DNA of 64,000 bases, from contig NZ_BOOQ01000042.1 in NCBI RefSeq assembly GCF_016863315.1, forward strand, positions 1 through 64,000, in the 5' to 3' direction. A program made the position numbers and the translations under genes. This document shows positions 59,656-64,000 of the stretch, piece after piece (positions within the stretch are counted from its first letter, which is position 1; every line of letters starts with the position of its first letter). The notes beneath the pieces were generated by a model, which saw only the letters and a list, made by a program, of their open reading frames with translations, had not been told where the DNA came from and did no database searches. The DNA is from Planotetraspora silvatica (GTDB lineage Bacteria; Actinomycetota; Actinomycetes; Streptosporangiales; Streptosporangiaceae).

Positions 59656-60935
59656 CAGAAAAAGAGCGTGAACGGCAGGCAGACACCGAGAGCGGCGACC
59701 AGCGCGCCCGTCGCCCCCGCGATCCGGGTGGTCAGTGGTGCGTTGACGAGTGGGCCCATCAGCGAGCGGTCCCGGCAGAACCAGACGAGCAGGAACAAGG
59801 CGACCGGCACGCCCAGCGAGATCACCACCTGACTGGCGACCAGCAGCCCTGTCAGCGGAACGCCGAGGGTGAGCGCGAGGACGGCCGGGGCCATCGTCAC
59901 GATCCGCCGTACGTGCGCGGGCACCCGCCACCCGAGGAACCCGTGCATCACCACGTCGCCCGCCAGCGTCCCGACGCCGGAGGAGGAGATCCCCGAGGAG
60001 AGCAGCGCCACGGCGAACGCCAGCGCGGCGAGGCCGCCGATCCTGCCGGCCAGTTCCCCGTGCGCGGCGACCAGGTCGCCGGTCCAGGACCCGCCCGTGG
60101 CCGCGCCGAGACCGGCGCCCAGAGCGATCATCGACACGTTGACCACCGTGGCGATCCCGAGGGCGAGCACGCAGTCCAGCCGCAGGGCGCGGCGCACCAG
60201 CCCGGGGTCTCTCCTGGCCGCCTCCGCCGACAGGCCTCGCCCCTGGACCAGGGCGGAGTGCAGGTAGACGGCGTGCGGCATGACGGTCGCCCCGACGATG
60301 CCCATGGCCAGCACCAGTGAGTCCGCGCCGTGGAAGCCCGGCAGGAGCCCTCCGGCGAGCCCTGCGGCCGACTGGTTCCCGACCACGAGGATGTCGTAGC
60401 CGATGCCCGCTCCCACCAGCAGCAGCGCGGCGGCGCTCATCAGCTCGAATCGGCGGGTACGGCCCTGCCGCCGCAGTTCCAGCAGCAGCAGCGACACCAC
60501 GGCGGTCACTGCCGCCGACATCGCGACCGGCATCCCGAACAGCAGGCGCATCCCGATGGCGGCGCCGACGAACTCGGCGAGATCGGTGGCCAGCACGACC
60601 ACTTCGGCCTGCACCCAGAGCAACCGGGTCCCCCACCGGGGGAGCCGTTCACGGCACAACTGGGGCAGGCTCTTGCCTGTGGCCGTGCCGAGCTTCGCCG
60701 CCTGGAACTGGACGAGGATCGCCACCAGGCTGGCCACCACGACCACCCAGACGAGCAGATAGCCGTACGTCGCTCCCGCTGTCAGGTTGGTGGCCACGTT
60801 TCCCGGGTCGACATAGGCGATCGCCGCCACGAAGGCGGGGCCCAGTATCGGCGCCATCCGCGAAGCCGTTCTCGGCGCCGCCGGGTGGTCGCCCGTGAAC
60901 GATCCGGGTGCCGCGGTGCTGCTGCGAACGATCAC
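59655..60935 (-). CDS. mntH: Nramp-family divalent metal (Mn2+) transporter
   Basis: About 426 residues with eleven hydrophobic segments. The metal-binding motif DPGNVATN in helix 1 and MPHAVYLHS in helix 6 are intact, as in MntH proteins that import Mn2+ with protons. I chose the GTG at 60935 (GGAAAGG upstream); the frame is open to 61052, but that part is not membrane-protein-like. It is on the same strand and just upstream of the Mn-dependent oxalate decarboxylase (about 200 nt gap), so they may be cotranscribed. Confidence 0.88.
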   Translation of the reverse strand: MIVRSSTAAPGSFTGDHPAAPRTASRMAPILGPAFVAAIAYVDPGNVATNLTAGATYGYLLVWVVVVASLVAILVQFQAAKLGTATGKSLPQLCRERLPRWGTRLLWVQAEVVVLATDLAEFVGAAIGMRLLFGMPVAMSAAVTAVVSLLLLELRRQGRTRRFELMSAAALLLVGAGIGYDILVVGNQSAAGLAGGLLPGFHGADSLVLAMGIVGATVMPHAVYLHSALVQGRGLSAEAARRDPGLVRRALRLDCVLALGIATVVNVSMIALGAGLGAATGGSWTGDLVAAHGELAGRIGGLAALAFAVALLSSGISSSGVGTLAGDVVMHGFLGWRVPAHVRRIVTMAPAVLALTLGVPLTGLLVASQVVISLGVPVALFLLVWFCRDRSLMGPLVNAPLTTRIAGATGALVAALGVCLPFTLFF

Positions 60936-61266
60936 GTACCTTTCCCCATTCAGGTAGATGTCCGATAAATCAGCGTTTCCAGTTGAATTGACAGAGAAGG
61001 GATTTGAGTCACGAATACCCGGCCGAAGAGGCGGCAACACGGTGCGAGGCATCAGAAGAAAGTAAATAGGCGGCAGGATAATGAGAAACAGCGAGTTCTA
61101 CACTAAATCGGAATTTTCGTAAATCACACCGACTGGCCAGTCGGACAAATAACTACTCTTCCCCTAATACGCGAATAAGAGCTACCGGGTCACCCGGCAC
61201 GAACCACCCGACAGAAGCCTCGCCAGACTGGAAGGAGGGACACCACCGAGGGGAAGGGCAGACGAC
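60936..61266. other. Divergent intergenic region, Nramp and MaoC genes
   Basis: About 330 bp, unusually AT-rich for this genome (61030-61160), probably containing both promoters and the palindrome at 61129. No gene. Confidence 0.4.
61129..61144. promoter_or_regulatory. Perfect 16-bp palindrome
   Basis: CCGACTGGCCAGTCGG, perfect over all 16 bp, of the kind bound by TetR-family repressors. It is 122 nt before the MaoC start. Confidence 0.5.
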
Positions 61267-61812
61267 ATGACCACCGAATCCACGGAGAAGGTCTCGTGGT
61301 CGGGCAGGTACTTCGAGGATTTCGCGGTCGGCGACGTCTACCGGCATCCGCTCGGACGGACGGTCACCGCCACGGACAACGTCTGGACGACTCTCCTGAC
61401 CCAGAACACGATGCCGGTCCACTTCGACGCCCACTACGCCTCGCAGACCGAGTTCGGCCGGCGACTGGTGGACTCGACGTTCACCCTGGCACTGGTCACC
61501 GGCCAGAGCGTGACGGACGTGTCTCAGCACGTCATGGCCAACCTCGGCTGGGACAAGGTACGGCTGCCGCATCCGGTGTTCGAGGGCGACACGATCTACT
61601 CGCAGTCGGAGGTGCTCGCGCTCAGGGAGTCGCGGTCGCGTCCCGGCGTGGGGATCGTGACCGTTCGCACCATCGGCTTCAACGAGCGCGGCGAGATCGT
61701 CATCGTCTTCGAGCGGACCATGATGGTCTACCGGCGCGGCCACGGGCCCGACGTGACGGCCGTACGGCCGGTCTGGGACGAGCAGGCGCTCCGGGCGGTG
61801 GGCCGATCATGA
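61267..61812 (+). CDS. MaoC-family (R)-specific enoyl-CoA hydratase
   Basis: 181 residues, single hotdog domain of the MaoC type: YFEDFAVGDVYRHPLGRTVTA, then HFDAHYAS with the catalytic Asp/His pair. The ATG at 61267 follows GGGGAAGGG. The stop overlaps the ATG of the CitE-like lyase. The pair resembles Rv2499c-Rv2498c of M. tuberculosis, which is linked to leucine and itaconate breakdown, so itaconyl-CoA or mesaconyl-CoA type hydration is a good guess. Confidence 0.85.
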   Translation: MTTESTEKVSWSGRYFEDFAVGDVYRHPLGRTVTATDNVWTTLLTQNTMPVHFDAHYASQTEFGRRLVDSTFTLALVTGQSVTDVSQHVMANLGWDKVRLPHPVFEGDTIYSQSEVLALRESRSRPGVGIVTVRTIGFNERGEIVIVFERTMMVYRRGHGPDVTAVRPVWDEQALRAVGRS

Positions 61813-62579
61813 GAACGCGCTCCTGGCTGTTCACGCCCGGCGATCGCCCGGACCGGTTCGCGAAGGCGGCGGCCAGCGGGGCCGACGTCGGAATCCTCGA
61901 CCTCGAGGACGCGGTCGCCCCGCAGAGCAAGGACGCGGCGCGGGCCTCCGTCGCGGACGCGCTGGGCTGGCACGGGGCATACGTGCGGGTCAACGGCGTG
62001 GACACCGCATGGCATGACGACGACATGGCCGCGATCGCCGACCGTCCCGGTCTGCTCGGCGTCTTCCTTCCCAAGGTGGAGGGGCCGGCGGACCTCGAGG
62101 GGCTCGGCGTCCCGGTGATCGCGCTCGTGGAGACGGCCGCCGGCCTCGAGAACGCCGCGCTCATCGCGGCGCATCCGGCGACGGTACGGCTGGCCTTCGG
62201 CAATGTCGACTTCAGCCTCGACATCGGCGCCACGGACGAGGATCTCCTGTATGCGCGGTCCCGTCTGGTGGTGGTCTCCCGGGCTTACGGGATCGCCGCG
62301 CCGATCGACGGGGTGACCACCGACCTGTCCGATCCGGCGCGGACGGCCGCCGACGCGCGGCGCGCCCGCCGGCTCGGCTTCGCCGGCAAGTTCTGCCTGC
62401 ACCCGCGTCAGGTCGAGCCGGTCAACCGGGCGTTCTCCGTGACCGACGCCGAACTCGACTGGGCGCGCCGGGTCGTCGAGGCGGCCACGGGCGGCGGGGC
62501 CGTACGCGTCGACGGCCAGATGATCGACAAGCCGCGGCTCGAACTGGCCCACCGCCTGCTCGCCCAGGAAGAGTCGTGA
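61809..62579 (+). CDS. CitE-like (HpcH/HpaI) beta-hydroxyacyl-CoA lyase
   Basis: 256 residues with the CitE-like TIM barrel: RSWLFTPGDRPDRFAKA (CoA binding), DLEDAVAP (Mg ligand Glu/Asp) and KFCLHPRQVEPVN near the end. Lacks the other citrate lyase subunits, so it is a stand-alone lyase such as citramalyl-CoA or malyl-CoA lyase. Translationally coupled to the MaoC gene (ATGA). Confidence 0.87.
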   Translation: MRTRSWLFTPGDRPDRFAKAAASGADVGILDLEDAVAPQSKDAARASVADALGWHGAYVRVNGVDTAWHDDDMAAIADRPGLLGVFLPKVEGPADLEGLGVPVIALVETAAGLENAALIAAHPATVRLAFGNVDFSLDIGATDEDLLYARSRLVVVSRAYGIAAPIDGVTTDLSDPARTAADARRARRLGFAGKFCLHPRQVEPVNRAFSVTDAELDWARRVVEAATGGGAVRVDGQMIDKPRLELAHRLLAQEES

Positions 62580-62689
62580 ACCAGCCCGCCGATGTGCTCG
62601 GCCACATCCCACCGGGCACGACCCGCGAGAGATCGAGCAGAGATAGCTTGGGCGGGTCCCGAACGATCAAGATCCGCAGGAGACCCCCC

Positions 62690-63148
62690 ATGGAAACACC
62701 GGAAGAGGTCACCGACAGCCCGACGGGCTGGGTGGCCAAGCACATCCGCCGTTATGTCGAGACCGGCGGTCAGGACGGCCACAGCTACTACGGCAACGAG
62801 ACGCTGCTGCTGACCACCCGGGGCAGGAAGTCGGGCAAGCTGCGCCGCACCGCGCTGATCTACGCTCCCGACGGCGACCGCTACGTGCTGGTGGCCTCGA
62901 ACGGCGGCGCGGCGAACCATCCGTCCTGGTATCTGAACCTCCTGGACTGCGCGGACGTGACCGTCCAGGTGGGCGCGGACACGTTCGCCGCCAGGGCCGA
63001 CGTCGCCGGTGCCGACGACAGGTCACGGCTCTGGGAACTGATGGTCTCGGTCTTCGCCCGGTACGCCGCCTACCAGAGGCAGACCGACAGGGTCATCCCC
63101 GTCGTCGTCCTCACCCGCACGCAGGAACCGCCTGTCACAGGGACTTGA
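62690..63148 (+). CDS. Deazaflavin (F420)-dependent nitroreductase-family protein (Ddn-like)
   Basis: 152 residues with the Ddn-type signature LLLTTRGRKSGKLRRTALIY, YVLVASNGGAANHPSWYLNLL and a split barrel. It binds F420 and reduces unknown substrates. The ATG at 62690 follows GCAGGAG; the frame to 62576 is not supported. It follows the lyase gene on the same strand by 110 nt. Confidence 0.87.
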   Translation: METPEEVTDSPTGWVAKHIRRYVETGGQDGHSYYGNETLLLTTRGRKSGKLRRTALIYAPDGDRYVLVASNGGAANHPSWYLNLLDCADVTVQVGADTFAARADVAGADDRSRLWELMVSVFARYAAYQRQTDRVIPVVVLTRTQEPPVTGT

Positions 63149-63156
63149 CAGGCCTA

Positions 63157-63185
63157 TTGACAAAGAAACTTTACAGTAATACGTT
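63157..63185 (+). promoter_or_regulatory. Sigma-70-type promoter of the ricin-lectin gene
   Basis: TTGACA at 63157-63162, 17-nt spacer, TACGTT (TANNNT) at 63180-63185. GAAAC and GTTTC arms around the spacer (63165-63187) could also be part of an operator. The leader to the GTG is about 220 nt. Confidence 0.6.
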
Positions 63186-63410
63186 TCCCGGCGGCGGCCT
63201 GGCCACAAGCCGGGCGCCGCCGTACCCGCCCGCCCGGACGGCGCACCCGGGCGGTGATTCGCCTGCCTTTCAGAGGGCTTCACCGACTCAGAAGGCTTCA
63301 CCGACCGCACCCGTCCGCGGGCGTCTCCTGCCGCCTGCCGGATGGGCGAAGCACGACGTCCGCCATGTGCGCACCGGACTGCGGGGCGTACCGCGGCAAG
63401 AGGAGATCTC

Positions 63411-64000
63411 GTGACTCTGGGACGCGACGACACCGGCCTCATCCATTCCCCTCCCCGCCGCCGGCACCGGCTCTTCATCCCGGTCCTGGCGACGCTGGCC
63501 GCCTCCGCGCTGACACTCGCGGTGGCCCCGAGCGCCGGCGCCATGACCGGGACCGCCACTGAGACCACTGCCCGCACCACCGCCGGCGCCATGACCGGCA
63601 CCGCCGCTGAGACCACTGCCCGCACCACCACCGGCGCCATGACCGGCACCACCGCTGGAACCGCCGTCGCGAAGGCGGCCGCCGTACCCACCGGCTTCAC
63701 CACTGTGGTGAACCTCGGCAGCGGCAAGTGCGTGGACGCACGGGCCGCCGCCACCGCCAACGGCACGGCCGTGCAGCAGTACGCCTGCAACGGGACCGGC
63801 GCCCAGCTGTGGCAGTTCCAGGCGACGAGCGGCGGCTACTACCGCGTCAACGTGAGCACCAACACCGCCCAGGCCTGGGACGTCACCAACGTCTCCGCCG
63901 CCGACAACGCCCCCATCCAGCTGTGGAGCTACAGCAGGGGCAACAACCAGCAGTGGCAGCCCGTGGAGGAGCCGGGCGGCTCCTACCACTTCGTCAACCG
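63411..64000 (+). CDS. Secreted ricin-type beta-trefoil lectin protein, 3' end outside window
   Basis: 196 codons are visible, and the frame is open to the window edge. GTG start with GAGGAG upstream. Twin-basic N-region and hydrophobic core (LFIPVLATLAASALTLA) form the signal peptide. A Thr/Ala linker from a 48-bp DNA repeat follows. From about residue 90 on it is a ricin-type trefoil: LGSGKCVDARAAATANGTAV ... QLWQF, then IQLWSYS ... NNQQWQP (QxW motifs). It could be only a lectin or the front module of a secreted enzyme. Confidence 0.82.
   Translation, partial: MTLGRDDTGLIHSPPRRRHRLFIPVLATLAASALTLAVAPSAGAMTGTATETTARTTAGAMTGTAAETTARTTTGAMTGTTAGTAVAKAAAVPTGFTTVVNLGSGKCVDARAAATANGTAVQQYACNGTGAQLWQFQATSGGYYRVNVSTNTAQAWDVTNVSAADNAPIQLWSYSRGNNQQWQPVEEPGGSYHFVN
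63534..63657. repeat. 48-bp tandem repeat x2.6 in the ricin-lectin gene
   Basis: Units 63534-63581 and 63582-63629 differ by two bases; a partial third unit ends at 63657. In frame, coding GAMTGTA-ETTARTTA-type repeats between signal peptide and lectin domain. Confidence 0.93.

Noticed and set aside
1-64000. tRNA or rRNA genes, insertion sequences, prophage or integrase genes
   Set aside because: Looked for and not found; no transposase or integrase motif in any credible frame. Absence by eye is not proof for tRNA.

Overview
The window is a 64 kb piece of a high-GC actinomycete chromosome. Evidence for this is the strongly GC-biased third codon positions, frequent GTG and TTG starts, GGAGG-type ribosome sites, F420/deazaflavin-type oxidoreductases, a LAL regulator, a DUF222/HNH (13E12-type) nuclease, and the actinomycete arrangement of CobN plus a ChlI-ChlD fusion. 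The gene mix fits a Streptosporangiaceae-like soil actinomycete, but that placement is an inference. I saw no rRNA, tRNA, insertion sequence or CRISPR array.

Layout. 0-8 kb: ArsR-type regulator and divergent MFS exporter, an ECF sigma factor with its CU044_5270 partner, a short orphan histidine kinase, a GAF/Fis regulator and an antibiotic-monooxygenase/truncated-hemoglobin fusion. 8-17 kb: a secreted triple-LamG protein, an SDR, a secreted propeller protein, a lipoprotein and a LAL regulator. 17-25 kb: a three-gene minus-strand operon (YqiJ/NfeD-like membrane protein, flotillin-like SPFH protein, 1685-aa AAA+ ATPase) behind a perfect palindrome. 25-34 kb: a repeat-filled gap, a serine hydrolase, a DrrAB-type ABC exporter, PadR with a divergent methyltransferase, a membrane protein and a two-component system.

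34-51 kb is a cobalamin island: cobL-cobM, cbiD, cobK, cobG-cobH-cobIJ, cobN, and a ChlID chelatase with cobO, with two cobalamin riboswitches (before cobN and before ChlID-cobO). Together these genes cover most corrin-ring methylations, ring contraction, C-6A reduction, methyl migration, cobalt insertion and adenosylation. Late steps (cobB, cobQ, cobD, cobP, cobS) lie elsewhere.

51-64 kb: a DUF222/HNH nuclease with a LexA-like box upstream, an orphan STAS protein, a secreted six-hairpin-type glycosidase, a Mn-type oxalate decarboxylase beside an Nramp transporter, a MaoC/CitE-like pair, a deazaflavin-dependent protein, and the 5' part of a secreted ricin-type lectin protein that runs off the window.

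A theme across the window is short tandem repeats (6 to 48 bp units) at gene ends, linkers and gene junctions, especially in the cobalamin island. The most unusual single item is a 60-bp inverted, slightly diverged copy of part of the flotillin gene lying in the gap upstream of its own operon.
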